Shown one piece after another: positions 32,801 to 46,099 of a stretch of DNA of 64,000 nt. The first letter of the stretch is position 1, and every line of letters starts with the position of its first letter. Under the pieces are notes generated by a model. That model did no database searches and was not told the DNA's origin. It worked only from the letters and a program-made list of their open reading frames with translations. Source of the DNA: Siniperca chuatsi (Eukaryota > Chordata > Actinopteri > Centrarchiformes > Sinipercidae); assembly GCF_020085105.1 (NCBI RefSeq), contig NC_058043.1, forward strand, positions 13,029,167 to 13,093,166. The letters run 5' to 3'. A program made the position numbers and the translations under genes.

Positions 32801-35800
32801 CAATTCAACAGTGTGGCTCACTGATGTAGTTTTTTTTATCAGCAATACTTGTTAGTGGGATCAATTTATTGTTGGTTTTGGTCTCTTCATGGGATTTGTT
32901 GACAGACTTATCCTATTCAAGAGTAACTTGATAAAACCATCCACATATAAATGCTGCAAATGTAGATAATGCCTTGCTGGCTCACCTCTTGCTGTGCGAG
33001 GGCAGTTTCTGAGGTACGTTGCGTTTCTTCATGAGTTTCTCCATCGAGTTGGAGGAGGCTGACTGTCTGGAACTGTGGTGCTTGAAGCAGCCTGGGTACT
33101 TCTTGTCCAGTGAGTGCTCCCTCCTGATGTTTAAACACAAAGCCAATACTCATTTAATGGATGTCAACTGATACTCAGCATGGCATAAGAGAGCACTTTG
33201 TTACATGCAATGGCCCTGTGTGACTGGATGTAATGGCCATTCACTTCACATTACGGACAAACTTTTCCATGCTCTTTCATTACAAAAACACTGCTTAACC
33301 AATGTTGATGGATAAAGCTATTAGTACAAAGTATTTAAATAATTACAACCCTAGTTTTCCTGTTGTTACAGTGCAATAAATGTTGCACTAACTAGAGAAT
33401 GACTACAGTATACTGCCATACATCTACTTGATAACCATTACTCTCTGTTACTTGAAAAAGGCTTTTCACTTACAATCCCCATGCAACCTAATAGAACTTG
33501 AGCAGATTTGCAAAGAAGAAATGGGAAAATGTCCAGTGTAAAACTGATAGAGGCTTATCCACACAGTCTCAAGGCTGCTTAGTTGCTGCCAAAGGGGCAT
33601 CTACTAAACACTGACTTGGAGGGGGTGAATACTTATGAGAAGAAGTATTTGTATTTTATGTTTTGAATTAATTTAGATCACTTTGTAGAGACCTGCTTTT
33701 ACTTTGACATTAAAGGGTCTTTTTCTGTTGATGAGTGAATAAAAGGGGGTGAATAATTTTTATAGGTACTATAAATCAACGGCACTTTTCATACTTGAGC
33801 AGTTCTTTCTCTTTGATCTCCAGCTGCAGCATGATAGCGTTGAGCTCCATGTAGAGATTGTTGGCTCTCTCCAGTTTCCTCTCGTAGTGCTCCCGGATGT
33901 CCAGCGCATGTCTGTGTGGAGAGGAATATGGGGTCGAAGGACATTGATACGCAGACACATATATTTATCTTCTACGACTATAACTGTATGGGTTTCTCAA
34001 TATTTAGCTTATCCTTGTGTCTTTGTTAGTGGTGGAACAGTTTTCTATATTTCTTTGCTAACCTGAGTTCTTCTCTGCGTCGTTTGATCAGCTCCTCGTC
34101 CAGCCTGTGAAGACACGTCCCCTCAGACTTGATCTTCTCAAAGTGGTGCCTCACCTCGTCCCTCCACTCCGCCTGGCGAGACATAAAACACATCCATCAG
34201 AGCAGGTATTAATGACGCACAGCAAGTAAATATTTCACCATTTTACAGATAAGAATAAAAATGTCTTCATGCTGACGAGCAACAGTGTCTGTGGTAAAAA
34301 GGGTTCAGATAATTTTAAATTACAACTAGTATCTTCTAATATCACTACTAGCACCACTTCTACTTTGATCAATGCTTTTACTCCCACTATGTTTGCCATC
34401 ACCACTATTATTACTACCACCAGCCTTTATGTTTTTACCACTACAATTAATTGTGTTCTGTATATGCAGCAATTCAACAACCTGAACTGCCTTTACAGTC
34501 AGTATGACCACCAGAGTCAGTCGGAAATCAGTAGCCTACAATTGTCTGTCATGCAAACTAAAATTTTTGTACACTTGGAAAATGCTGCCATTCCTGTGTT
34601 TTCCATTGGGATAATGAAGTATGACTCCACTTCAATTGAGTAATAATAACAACAAATGATATTAATATTGAGATTAAACTTCATTGCACCTTGATCTAGT
34701 ATAAAAGCTCTTAATCTGCAGAGTGACTTAGGTTCATGTGTATAATTGAAACAAGACTCATTAAGCTGTCAGATGATAATCAATACACAGGAAGAGGGAA
34801 ACTGAACATGAACTGACATGACATGAGCACAAAAAAAAATGCAGCGCGGGCATTTTCTTGTACACAGTGGAGCGTGACAGCTGTTATCTGATACCTGTCC
34901 TATCAAAGGACAAAGGAAGTCAGATATATGCGTGTGTGCATGTACATGCATGTGCATGTACCACATGCGTGTGTGTATTTCTGTCTGTGCTCTTCTTATT
35001 AAGCTAATGGACTCTGTGTGCACTCTTCTATGTCTCCAATCCCCCTCTTCCTCCTCTCTCTTTGCTCTCTGCTCCCTGCCATTAAACCAATCAATACACT
35101 CCAGCAGCAAATACTTCTTTCTAACGTCACAAGAAAAATCCATTATGGGGCAGAGAGGGGAAAAACTGGGGAGGGTTGCCAGGGGGGCAGGGAGAAATAA
35201 AGGATCAAGGATAAGTGAAAAGAGTGAAAGAGGTTTGTATTTTGCATCATGAGATATAAATGGAGGAGGAGGCAGTGGGTTGCTGCAAAAAGATAATTAA
35301 ATCTCATTCATTTTGTGTGTTTGTATGCTGTGATTATACACGCTTGAGTTGTAAATGGATCTGTGGTTCTGCATGGTTGAGTAAACACATATCTTCCACA
35401 CAATTATACTTCTTCTTCTAAGTCTCCTGTCCTTCATCTGTTTGGGTTTGCAGTGGTCTAACATCTATGTCATGGGCCCCCCATCCCCCACCCTATCACA
35501 GGCAGACACACACCCTCCTTCTCCATCACACAGAGATTCTCCATCACGCTTTGATAAGATGGAGGTTGCAAAAGGTTCTCTCTTTGACCACAAATCAGCA
35601 CTCGCATGTGACAAGGAACAAAGACCAAGGAACCAACAATAATATGTTGTGATTGAAAGGACAGGTATTATTAGTGCGCTCCCGAGAGGCCTGGGGCCCC
35701 GGTGCAGCTGCACTGCCTGTAGTTACTGCAGCAGACTGGAAGCAAATGGCAGTGGGTTGACAGCAAAATGACTATTAGAGATACTGGCTGCTGTTGACAG

Positions 35801-38800
35801 GAGGTTAAGAGACATACAGAGCTCATGCGTACCTAATCTGATATCTATTTATTTAATTGACAAGGGAGACAACATGACGAATGATGGTTCTCAATTGTAT
35901 TTTCCCTTAATTGAACAGAAACCGTGTCTGAACAAGATTGTGAATCAAATGCTGGTTGACTTCATTCTCCTTTTCTGTCTACTATCTCTGTAATGTCTAA
36001 ACTGGTACTGATAATTAATAATAAAAAAAAAAATCAAAATGTACCCATTTAGATATCAAAGTAGCTGTTGGGACTGCTGACAAAGGCAAAGCAAGCTTAC
36101 CTGAGACTGAAAGTAAGTTTCTTGTGGAGTCGACAGGATATCTGCTGAGGCGATATCCAGATGCAGGAGAATCTGTCGGAAGGAAGGCCTGTTTCTTGGC
36201 TTGCAGTTCCTGTGAACAATTGAAACAATGGGTTTGTAAGAAATGCAACGGACATGGAAGAAAATTACCGTTCTTCTGTTCTAGTTCCCTCTTTGTAAAA
36301 TATCTTTTTATGTTTTTCTTCTCTTTCCTTCCCCGGACGACTTTCACTCTCTCAGCCATCTTAAAGCTTCTAACGTCTTTATATTCTCTTAGTGCAGATG
36401 CCTCAACTTTTCTTTTTCCATATTATTCTTCTTCCCTCCATCTCCCTCTGCCTCCTTCCTCTCCACACCCTCCTCCCCTCCCGCCCGCCCACCAACCCGC
36501 TCACCAGCATTGCCTCAGGAGCAGTTTGAAGCTGTCTGGACAGCTGTCAGGTACAGGCAGCTGTAGACTGTTGTTGCCCACTCCCCAGATGATGGCGGAG
36601 GAGTCCACATCCTTATAGGGCACCTCTCCTGTCAGCATCTCCCACAGCACGACACCGAATGACCTACAGAGAGATGTGGCATATTTACTTTCAGACACAT
36701 AAAGATAGAGATGTGAAGTGAATTGGTGAAAGGAAGCATGACTGAAATGTCACACTTTTAATTAGATTAGATTACTACAACTGTTATATCTGATGGATAC
36801 TTTATCACTGTGTCTTTGGTAGCTTAAACTGAGTATTATCAAGGTTTAATCAGTTTGGTACCATGAAAAGTTTTGTCACTGCTAACAGTTTTCTATTGTT
36901 GGAATCATGCTAATGAATGCTTAACCGTTACACTGGTAATATCCAAAATAACGTACAGTATATTGCTGATTCCCAGTTTTACCAATGTTCCTGGTGTTAG
37001 TTCAAAATACGCCCTGATAAATACATCACAGCTCCAAAAAATACAGTATTTGGTAACAAATGAGTGTTTTGCCAAAACATTTACATAGTAGTAATTTATT
37101 TCACTACAGTTCAGTGCTTCATTGATGAGCTCCAGCTCTACCTCTGTTTGGCAGGGGAGCAAGAGAGCAGGCCCATGGGGAAGGTAACTAAGGAAAGTAT
37201 GTTGTTGGTGACTCTCTAGGTTACCATGGTGACCATGTATAGTTTCCAAGGTGCCAATAGCATCACACGAAGCATTGAGGGGGTGTGTGATGTCGTGTTT
37301 ACATGTGTATTTTTAGAGTCTCTCCATCTACTTGTTTATGATTCATGATATAAATGCACAAGAAGAGAGACTTGATTTCAAGGCAATGCATGTCTTTTCT
37401 TCAGGTTGAATATTAGCTCTTAAGTAAATGATGGATTACAACTACATTTACTTTTTGAATTTCTATACAGTATAACATCATTCAGTAATATAATGAATGA
37501 CCCATTTGTAAGTTCAGTGTGATTTATCTTAAAGTATTATAATTTTCATTTGAAAAAATAATCACCACCTTTTTTCCCCACTCTTGTCATTAATTTTGTT
37601 TGATCTTTTTATCTGCAGACCCAGTAGCTATATAACCAAGTGAAGCAAATTCTTGCTGCATTACAATTATTTTACATAATGCAATGCAGCATTTATACTG
37701 AAGCCAATCAATATAAAGGTTTCATTTTGTCGCCTATGTCTTGCATTACGTAACATTTTCTTATTTTGTTGTGCAACATTCTTTTTGGGATATTTTAGAT
37801 AGTATATTTATTTATTAATGTATTTATTATCAGTTCCACATATAGATTTTAGCTTTTAGCTTTTTTTTTTTTAGCTTAGTGATTAACAGTATTTTTTCTT
37901 TCTTCTCCTATTTATCGTGTGTTTATTTGTTGACCTGTGTGGCAAGCTGCTGCATACAATTGCCCTCGCAGGAATACTTATAGTTGGATTGAATTTAATT
38001 GAGTTAAAGTTAAGAAATGTTATATTTTGTTTAGTTAATTTGTATCGCCTTAAAATATGTGTTGTTAAATTCTACCTCAGGCTATTTTAGTATAGTCCTT
38101 ATTAGAACCTATTAGAACCTTATTAGTAACCAGAAAGGAACATGAGTTATACTAGCTGTCAAAGTATGGTCAGCACAAAACAAAACTGAATACATAATAC
38201 AGAAGATAATACTTCACTGCAGCCTCTCCTTCTCTGACTCTTTTTGTGGTATGGACTATTATCTCATTTACATGAATTTAAACAAAACTGTACAGTATAC
38301 ACCCATGCTTGTCTTTCTTTCCACATCAAAAGCTTTTTAATCCTACTTTCGCTTCTCTGCTAATGCACTGCTGGCTCTGGGCCAAACCATCCGCAGGCTT
38401 GGAAGGTTATTCCAGCCTCTCCTGAGCACTGCAGCATCTGGCAAATCAATTATTAAATTAGCCAGCGTTCCTTTCAGGACGGAGAGGAAGAGTGATGGAG
38501 GGATGTAGGATGGGAGAGAGAGGGGGAGAATGTACTTGGGGAGATCAGGGCTTAACACAGGGCAACCCATCAGATATGGCAGAGGGCCTATAGAATTTCA
38601 TGTAATGAGATATTGTACATAATACTGAATAGATTTTCTGGAAATAGGATCCTGCGCTCTATACTGTAGTAGGCTGTAAATAATGAGATTCTATGTTGAT
38701 TCAATGACAGATAAGACAAACCATAAGGGAAAATTCCAAAGGGTCACCAATGCAAAAGGACAGTGTATGACACCTACCAAATATCCACCTTCTCTGAGAC

Positions 38801-41800
38801 GGGTTCGTTGCGTATGACCTCAGGAGCCATCCAGGCTACCGTACCGGCAAATGACATCTTGGTGCTCTTGTCACTGAGCTCTTTGGACGTGCCGAAATCA
38901 GAAATCTTCACTGAGTCATCGTAGGTGATCAGCATGCTGGAATAAAATATTGAAAGCCAAGTTTATATTTACATGTTTGAGTTCATCTGTGTACAAAACT
39001 GAAATTTAATCAGTTGTTTACTATATATATGCTAAATGTATACTAATTCAAACCAATCACTGGGCGTGTCAGTAAAATAACACGTCATCGCTCTATGTTT
39101 TGTCCAAACCTGACCAGTGATGTGGCAGTCAGGGCCTTTCAGAGTGAGAGATTTTCATACTAATTAAAGCGTCTAAATTTGGCCAATCAATGCATCTTTG
39201 TAAGGCAGTGGCTCCCAGTCTGTGGGTCGGGACCCCAGGTCACAAGATAAATCTGAGGGTTCGCAAGATGATTAAAAGGATAGGAAAGGAGGAAAAATAG
39301 ATTTCTGCAACACAAAATTATGTTTATTTATTCCTATAATCTTTGCTTTTCCCCTGTAAATTACTGGATAATTTCATCCCTTCAGGCCTCCAAAAATTAT
39401 TCAAATGAACTGATAACAACTAGTAGACACATGCAACCTGTGATGTGGGGCTGCAAGTAGAAATTGCTTTGTTTTTAGGGGTCAAAACCCCTTAAACCCC
39501 AAATGCTTTTGTTATTACAGAGATTCTAACAAATTACCCAACATGGGGTTTACTTTCACAGTGGACTTTGAGTGACAGATGTTTGAATATATTCCCAGCA
39601 TTACCATCACTTCAAAATACATCTGTAATGTAACTATGTATCATTCCATGGAGCATGCAACCTATTTTGAAATAACAAAATCAAGCAGTGTAAGATTTGT
39701 CTTTTTAATGTCTCTATATCTATTCCCCTACATTTAAACAGGTTCCTGACTCTGAACTATCTAAGTAGAACTTTTCAGGGACCTGTTTGCTCTGATATTA
39801 TCATTTGTACTTGCATTACAGAACTGTATTCACACAGTTCATTTTCACCAAAACTCACTTTGGTGACTTGAGGTCTCTGTGGATGATCTTGTGGAGGTGA
39901 AGATAATTCATGCCCCCAGCGATGCCCATGGCCCAGTCCATGAGCAGGGATGGATGGATCTGCCTGCCTGCTCTCAGCACCTCATACAGCTGTCCCTGGG
40001 CACAGTACTCCATGATGATGCAGTAACACGGAGCCTGGGTACAAATACCTCTGAGAGTGTAGAGAAGTATGTATAGTATGTTAAGACAGAAGAGTTGTTA
40101 CAATGCAAGTAATGAATGGAAAACTTGAAACTGCCAGTTCATAGGCATTCTATGTTATACTGTAATTTGAAGGATCACATAGTTATATTTGGGTTGAGAA
40201 AATGTTACAACCACTTGCGTTTATGAAACATTTTCACAACTCATTAAAACATCATAACAACAATAAGCTTTAAAGCCCCATTATTAAACTCAAGGCTTTT
40301 CTTAGGCATTTCTTAGTTCCTGAAAACCTGACATATATAACTATAAAGCTTTCACTTAACCAAGAGAAAAATCAATCATATACTGTATAAACATGCAATT
40401 TTAGTGGAATGCTCTGCACTTCTTGTGATCTAATAAGCCAACTGATTATTTCTACTAACTTGAAAGTGATGATGTTGGGGTGTTTGAGTTTGCGCAGGTG
40501 CTTGATGTCTGTCTCTTTGATGTTCCGCACTTTCTTTACGGCCACTTCCTGTCCGTGCAGTTTGCCCAGAAAGACGGCGCCCTGTGCTCCGCTGCCCACC
40601 CACTGCAGGTCAGATATCTCTTCGAATGGGACCTCCCATGCCTCTGAGATTGGGGAAAAAGATGGAGGCAAAGTAGTTGGTGAGTTTATTGGTGTAGTAA
40701 CATGTCCATTATGGATACAGAGCAGAGTGATGATTGCGATATTAACCTGTACCGATTACAGGTTATTTTCACCAACTTGGATGAGGAAACTAATCTGCAA
40801 ACTCACTTAAGTCCAGCTGATGTTTTATAACATAACTATACATCAGACAGTTATAAAGCACTGCATCTTTGACGATTTATAGAAATATCCTTTATGTTTT
40901 GATGATGATTTTATGATGTTGTGATGATTAATTTTGCTTTATTACAGACATTTCACCCCTTGTCTAGTTACAAGATTGAGTTATTTTGATGCCAGTCTCT
41001 TCATACTTAAAAGCAACAGTTTGACATTTTGGGAAATCCCCTTTATTGCTTTCTTGTTGTTGGACAGAGCCAGGCTAGCTGTTTCCAGTCTTTTTGCTAA
41101 GCTAAGCTAACTGGCTGCTAGCGGTAGCTTCATATTTACTGTACTGCATCTAACTTTAATTAAGAAAGCGAACAAGCTCTTTCCCAAAATGTCGAACTAT
41201 TCCTTGAATATGTCAACATGTTTCATGTTGCATACATTCAAAACCTTTATCAAAAGCTAAAACTATGACATCAAGATAGAAAAAACACTTACTACCACAA
41301 AGTCTGCATGTAAAACTAAAGCTAGTAACAGGGAGCATACAGCACCAACAGGCTACGCAGTTTTGCAATAATAGGTTAGATCTGTAACAGTAAGCCCTGG
41401 CTCAACCAAGAGCCCAAGCTGATATCTTGTTCTGTAGTTGAACCTCACCTTAACCTAAGACTCAGGGTGTGCAGGCAGATAGACAGGGAGCTCTAATCTC
41501 CTGTGGGTAATTCTCCCTCAGCCTCCTAAATCCTGCTTAGTGCCATTGTGGGGCTGACACGAAACAGGGGTCCAACGCTCAGGAGAGGGTTGGAAGAAGG
41601 AGGGGATTTAAGAGCCTAATGTGGATGTATGGTGAGTAGGGAGGTAGTGGTGGTGGTAGCTCTGTGTGTGTGTGTGTGTGTGTGTGTATAAAGAGAAAAG
41701 AAGGGAGGGGGATTCCCCACAGGTCGGCAGGGGTCCATGTGGCCGAAGACAGATTGTTAATATAGAGAAAATATACAGTCTGCTCTGCTGCTGTTCTTAA

Positions 41801-43579
41801 CCCAAGAAAAGAAGATTCAGACACATTTATCATATTAATAAGGATGGTGTGAATGATTTATGATCTCCAGTGATAGATTGAGAGCTGGGTCTCTAATGAG
41901 CCCCTCAAATGTCCCACAGTAAAGACATAAGGCCACATCTGATACATGAGAATCTCCCCGGGTCTGCTTTGTTTGATTTGAAAAATTGAGGACATTTAGA
42001 ACATCACCAGGCACCAAACAGTCCTTCACAATCAATAAAGGACAGACAATTTTCCTGTTTTCTATTGTGCTACAGTTTGCCTTTCAATCAAATCTTAAGA
42101 ATAGAGCATTGTGATATGGCAGACAGGCATTCAGTGGCAATACCCCTATTTATTTCACTTTGATAATATCCGTTTTGCTCTCGTCAGTGTGTGTGACTCC
42201 CTGTGATGCTGCATAGAGGAGGGGAGCAGCGAGGTGCAGATGGGCTGGGAGTGATAACAGCACAGGATGAAAAGGAGAGGAAAGGAGACAATGAGAGATG
42301 GAGGGAGGAGGGGAGTAGAAGGGAGATGTGGAAGTCAAGCGGGTGATAAAATATCAGAAGGCTACAAAGACAAGGAGACATATCAAGCTGCCACCTTCAA
42401 GCCTGATGTGTGATACTGTATTTATTTTATCAAGTTTGTTTTTGGCATCTTATCTTACTTTACGTGTTCATGTCAGTGCTAGATATTAAGTGTTTCTATT
42501 TGTGGATGTGTTTATGTGTGCATGCAGTCATCTTTGGGGCGCATACTCACATATGTGCGTGTGTGCATGTGTGTCAGGTTTGCGTTAATAGAGATGAGAG
42601 ACGCAGGGTCAGAGCGTGGCCATGCATAATTCATGAAGCAGATTTGGCAGAGGAGTCCCGGGGGAGCTCTGCGCTATTGTAGTGGCTGCAGACATAAACA
42701 ACACACCATCACGGGGAGCTAGTTTCAATGGGGGGTGGTAGTGGGAGATAGGTGGGGTGGGCACAAGCAGGCGAAAGGATGGGGGGAAAATATCAGGGGA
42801 AAATAAGCCCTTTGCAGCTTTGATAGTCTCTCTCTGGCTGCAGCTCTTTTATGTCAAGGATGGTGTTTGTTTACAACATGGCCTTTGTGAGAGTAATGTT
42901 TCTACCAACTGTTTAATGTAATTAAACTGGGGGATAAGATCATTTAATTTGCATATCAAAGCTTTCGACTGGAATTAAATGGGAGCTAGTGGTTACTTTT
43001 ATTGGAAAACTAAAAGCAACCATTGATGTCAATGTGTGTAGATGTGTTTATGTTTCCGGTTAAATGGATTTGACTGATAGACTCACCGTCCAGGTTGTGT
43101 TTGTGCTCCGTGGAGTAAGCTTTGCCAATCATAGTCCAGACAGGCCGCAGACATCCAAACAAACCCTCCAGAAATCCTCCTCCCCCTCCGGTAGACTGGC
43201 ACTGTAGCCTGCCGTCATCCGCCTGGCTCCTGACCGCACTGCTGTCCAGCTCCTGCCCCTCTCCCTCCGTCCTTCCGGGACACCCATCATGCTCGTGGAG
43301 CTTCAGGACACTGTTGGCAAAGTGCTCCTGTTGTTCCTCGCCTGGTGTCTGGCTGTGGCCAGCAATCTGCCCCTCTCCTCCTCCACTCCCTGGCTCGACA
43401 GCACCTCCGGTGTCTATGGAGAGGACGTTGCGTAGGACGCACTGGGTCGGGGTCAGGTCCATTTCAGGGGTGCAGGGTGTTTCAGCATCGAGGCGGCGAA
43501 AGGATGGAGGATCGGAGAGGGATGTGTTGAAGCCGGAGAGAGAAGGAGAGGGGGCACGAGGTTCATGAATAAGCGCCAT
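29852..43579 (-). CDS. map3k12: Mitogen-activated protein kinase kinase kinase 12 (dual leucine zipper kinase, DLK)
   Basis: Thirteen coding exons join in frame on the minus strand: 43579-43087, 40643-40460, 40050-39859, 38936-38778, 36663-36505, 36209-36101, 34172-34063, 33911-33795, 33123-32986, 32299-31588, 30899-30832, 30443-30143, 29938-29852 (942 residues). The N-terminus includes [20 protein letters not shown]. Kinase residues: GSGAQG loop (181-186), Lys201, HRDLKSPN (283-290), DFG (303-305), APE. Then come two leucine-zipper segments (about 433-510, including [18 protein letters not shown]), a Ser/Pro-rich region, [15 protein letters not shown], the [12 protein letters not shown] block, and the C-terminal motif [14 protein letters not shown]. 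All are DLK hallmarks and separate it from MAP3K13. Role: zipper-dimerised MAP3K upstream of MKK4/7-JNK, acting in axon injury, degeneration and regeneration. The start [13 protein letters not shown] parallels human MACLHETRTPSPS. Confidence 0.96.
33470..33776 (+). mobile_element. Decayed 3' end of a Tc1/mariner transposon in map3k12 intron
   Basis: A short frame translates to [19 protein letters not shown] and is followed by 'GTTGCTGCCAAAGGGGCATC', as in the C-terminus of fish Tc1-like transposases. After it come two 'GGGGGTGAATA' blocks, characteristic of the 3' end of these elements. Stops and the missing upstream part show that it is inactive. Confidence 0.65.
37219..37234. promoter_or_regulatory. 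X-box-like palindrome in map3k12 intron
   Basis: GGTTACCATGGTGACC is close to the RFX-factor X-box consensus GTTRCCATGGYAAC. It lies in the 2.1-kb intron between the exons at 38936-38778 and 36663-36505. Motif match only. Confidence 0.25.
39190..39490. repeat. Interspersed repeat in map3k12 intron
   Basis: The text 'CAGTGGCTCCCAGTCTGTGG' with 'GTCGGGACCCC' and 'TTCGCAAGATGATTAAAAGG' matches a widespread fish repeat that usually opens with CAGTGGTTCCCAA. The right end is not clear. Confidence 0.45.
41016..41214. repeat. Foldback repeat, copy B, in map3k12 intron 1 (internally deleted)
   Basis: Ends 'GACATTTTGGGAAATCCCCT' and 'AAGCTCTTTCCCAAAATGTC' are inverted. It keeps the GAGCCAGGCTAGC and GCTAAGCTAAC blocks but lacks the centre seen in copies A and C. 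Confidence 0.65.
41663..41688. repeat. (TG)n microsatellite
   Basis: Thirteen uninterrupted TG units lie in map3k12 intron 1. Other short dinucleotide runs are at about 6833-6850 and 10037-10051. Confidence 0.9.
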
Positions 43580-44415
43580 AAGGACCTGTGGTCATCAGAA
43601 CAACTAGAGAACTGGGAGCCTTGATAAGACCAAACACAGAGAGAGAAGAAGAGAGAAAAAGAGGATGGAAATAGTTATAAATCAAAGTTAAAATCATTAT
43701 CTTACCCTCTGGGAGTCATGAAGGCTGATTTAGCAGAATATTGAGTCTGTAGGAGAGTGTTACCTCTGGAAGATGATTATTTAGGCCTCATATAAGTAGA
43801 ACCTTTAGCTATAGTTACTAAGTTATCGTAAATGACAGAGAAACTCAGTGGAGTGACTGTTCTGTACCCCAAAAACCCCAGATCAGAGCCACGCAGCTCT
43901 GAACTATCTGCAAATGGAGGCAGACAAGAAGGCACATCTCCCTTGAGCTGTGATCAATATCAAAAAAATTCACATTCATAGTTTCTATGCTCCTCTGGTT
44001 CAAGTAAATATTTGTTATGTTGTATCACCCAGAAAGTACTTTACAGCAACAACAGATTGAGTGAAAAACATGCAGTTTTGGTAAACTGTTCATCATCAGC
44101 ATAGAAGAGAAATATCATGAAACAAAGATTGCACAAGTTCAAAATGAATTGTTTTTAGCATTTCTCACAACTAAGAAGTAACAATTTATTTCTCACTGCA
44201 CAACTGGTTTAATTTGTAAAATGAGATATAAGTGAAGATGAGAGTACAGAGGTTGTCACTCTGCATGTGCCTGGTGATCAGGGCAATGCCATTAACTTAT
44301 GAGTCATGATGTCTGATCTGTGAAGATTTAAAATCAATACTAGAATGTGAAACATGATTCAGGATGTGTGGATAAAGGACAGAAGAGCAGCCTGTCTGGA
44401 CTATAAATCTGAGAA

Positions 44416-44452
44416 AGCCTCAGTTCAGCACTACCTTTGCTGAACTGAGGCT
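44416..44452. other. Perfect 15-bp hairpin
   Basis: AGCCTCAGTTCAGCA (44416-44430) is followed after a 7-nt loop by its exact inverse complement (44438-44452). Pairing does not extend beyond 15 bp, shorter than a typical microRNA precursor. It sits in the map3k12 5' intron (43620-45742), where I otherwise see no feature. Confidence 0.6.
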
Positions 44453-45742
44453 GAGCCCCCAATATAGGTGCCGTGCATCACTGTACCTCAATTAAGTAAT
44501 TTCCTTACAACTTACAGAATATTACATACATAGTATTGCATTGCTTTTGGTTTAGCATGTTCATAATTAACAAAACCAATGTTCTGTAGGCAGAATGGTG
44601 CCACAGCTGGTTATTTACTACTCGAGCAACATCACTGGTATATTAAAATGGATGAGATCAAATCATGGCTGTATAATAACAAGAGAATTCTGCAAGCCTC
44701 TTCAAAGCTTGTCATTTCTCCAAGGACGACAGCATATACACGCTCGGCGGAGAATGAAAATGCATTATTTCTTGGCAGAGCCTTTTGAAGTGATCCACTC
44801 CTCCTCTGCTGTCTCTGACAAGCAAGACTAAGAGGTGACAGGTTTTACCTGCTTTGTAAAATAATGATACAAAAAAAAATCCCTAACAGTACTAGCATCA
44901 TCCTGTTGTTGTACAGCATATGAGACAAAACAAACATGTGTTTTCTTTCCAGGTTATCATCTAGTCATTGTGAGGGGCACTTCAGCTATCATATCTATTT
45001 GCTGTCCATATCCTGGTCAGTTTGAAGGTCAATTTGAGAATTACTGAGCCTTAATGTATTTACATGCCATTAAGACTATTATATGACCACCCTACTGTGA
45101 CTATGACTCTCACTAAAAGGAATGTGCCTGGCATCTGATGTGTGAGGCCCTCTACAGCTGTATATAACCATCTATAATTCATAAAATAGGAAGAGAGAAA
45201 TCATACAGATAGTCCAAAACAAGACAGACACAGCCTGGAGGATTCATTAACCACACCACAACCATAAAACTCAAAGTCTGGAAAAAAAAAAATCATCCTC
45301 ATTATAATTTTCTGCACAGAGAGAAACCCAACCACTGAGACACATCTGGTGTCTGAAATCTGGAATAATCACACATCATTCACATCCGACTGATCCTGTC
45401 TGCTAATAGTCCTGTTCCGGCTCTCACTTTATTTATTTCGAGGTATCAGCTGCATGAGCTGCAGGAGCAGGCTACGGTCTGTTGCAGGCCAGTGCATTGT
45501 GGATGGCATCGGAGGGGTTTCTTGTGCGCATCATCGCTTCTCCTCGCACCTCCTGCGATTAGAATCCCTCCGTGGGATCGCTGACAACACTGAAGTTACA
45601 GTCAAACACACTATTGTAGTTCATATTTGAATACTAAAGAACCGGATGCGTTATTTAGGGATAATATCAGCTAGATCAGCTGCCTTCTCCTCGCTGCTTA
45701 TGACGCCGACTGAATGCTGCCAGTGTAAAAAACGTTTCCTAC

Positions 45743-46090
45743 CTCAGTGCCGACAGCTGAAGTCCATTGCTGGTGACTGCAAAAGCTTATTCCACTTTAT
45801 AGTTTACGATTGATTCTAATAACAACCAGTTAATAATTCTCCCTCTCTGGATTTGTCGGTACAATCAGCATCCACGCTTCTTCCTCCTCATCCTCCTCCT
45901 CTCTGCATCCAGTGAGGTTTCTCCGCCCTGGATGACCGGGAGTCTGCGTTTTCTCCTGCGTTTATCCCGGTGAACAGTAAACACAACTATAGCTATACGC
46001 TCCCTCGGTTCGCTTGTTTTCCTGCTCCTACACCTCCTCTTTTTCCATTCTCCTCTGATGATGCGATCTGCGCACACTCAGGAATTTATA
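45743..46090 (-). other. map3k12: Putative map3k12 5' non-coding exon and promoter
   Basis: On the minus strand, GGCACTGAG is followed by a donor GTAGGAAACG at 45742. The segment upstream is richer in CpG than its surroundings. It would splice to an acceptor just upstream of the start exon (CTCTAG or CCACAG, about 43590-43610). The transcription start is not defined. A 70-codon Arg-rich frame here has no family resemblance and is not called. Confidence 0.4.
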
Positions 46091-46099
46091 CGCTATCTC

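Noticed and set aside
34269-34643. 124-codon Thr/Ile-rich plus-strand frame
   Set aside because: Low-complexity intronic sequence of map3k12 with no homology I recognise.
43122-43568. 148-codon plus-strand Pro/Ser-rich frame
   Set aside because: Antisense of the first map3k12 coding exon.
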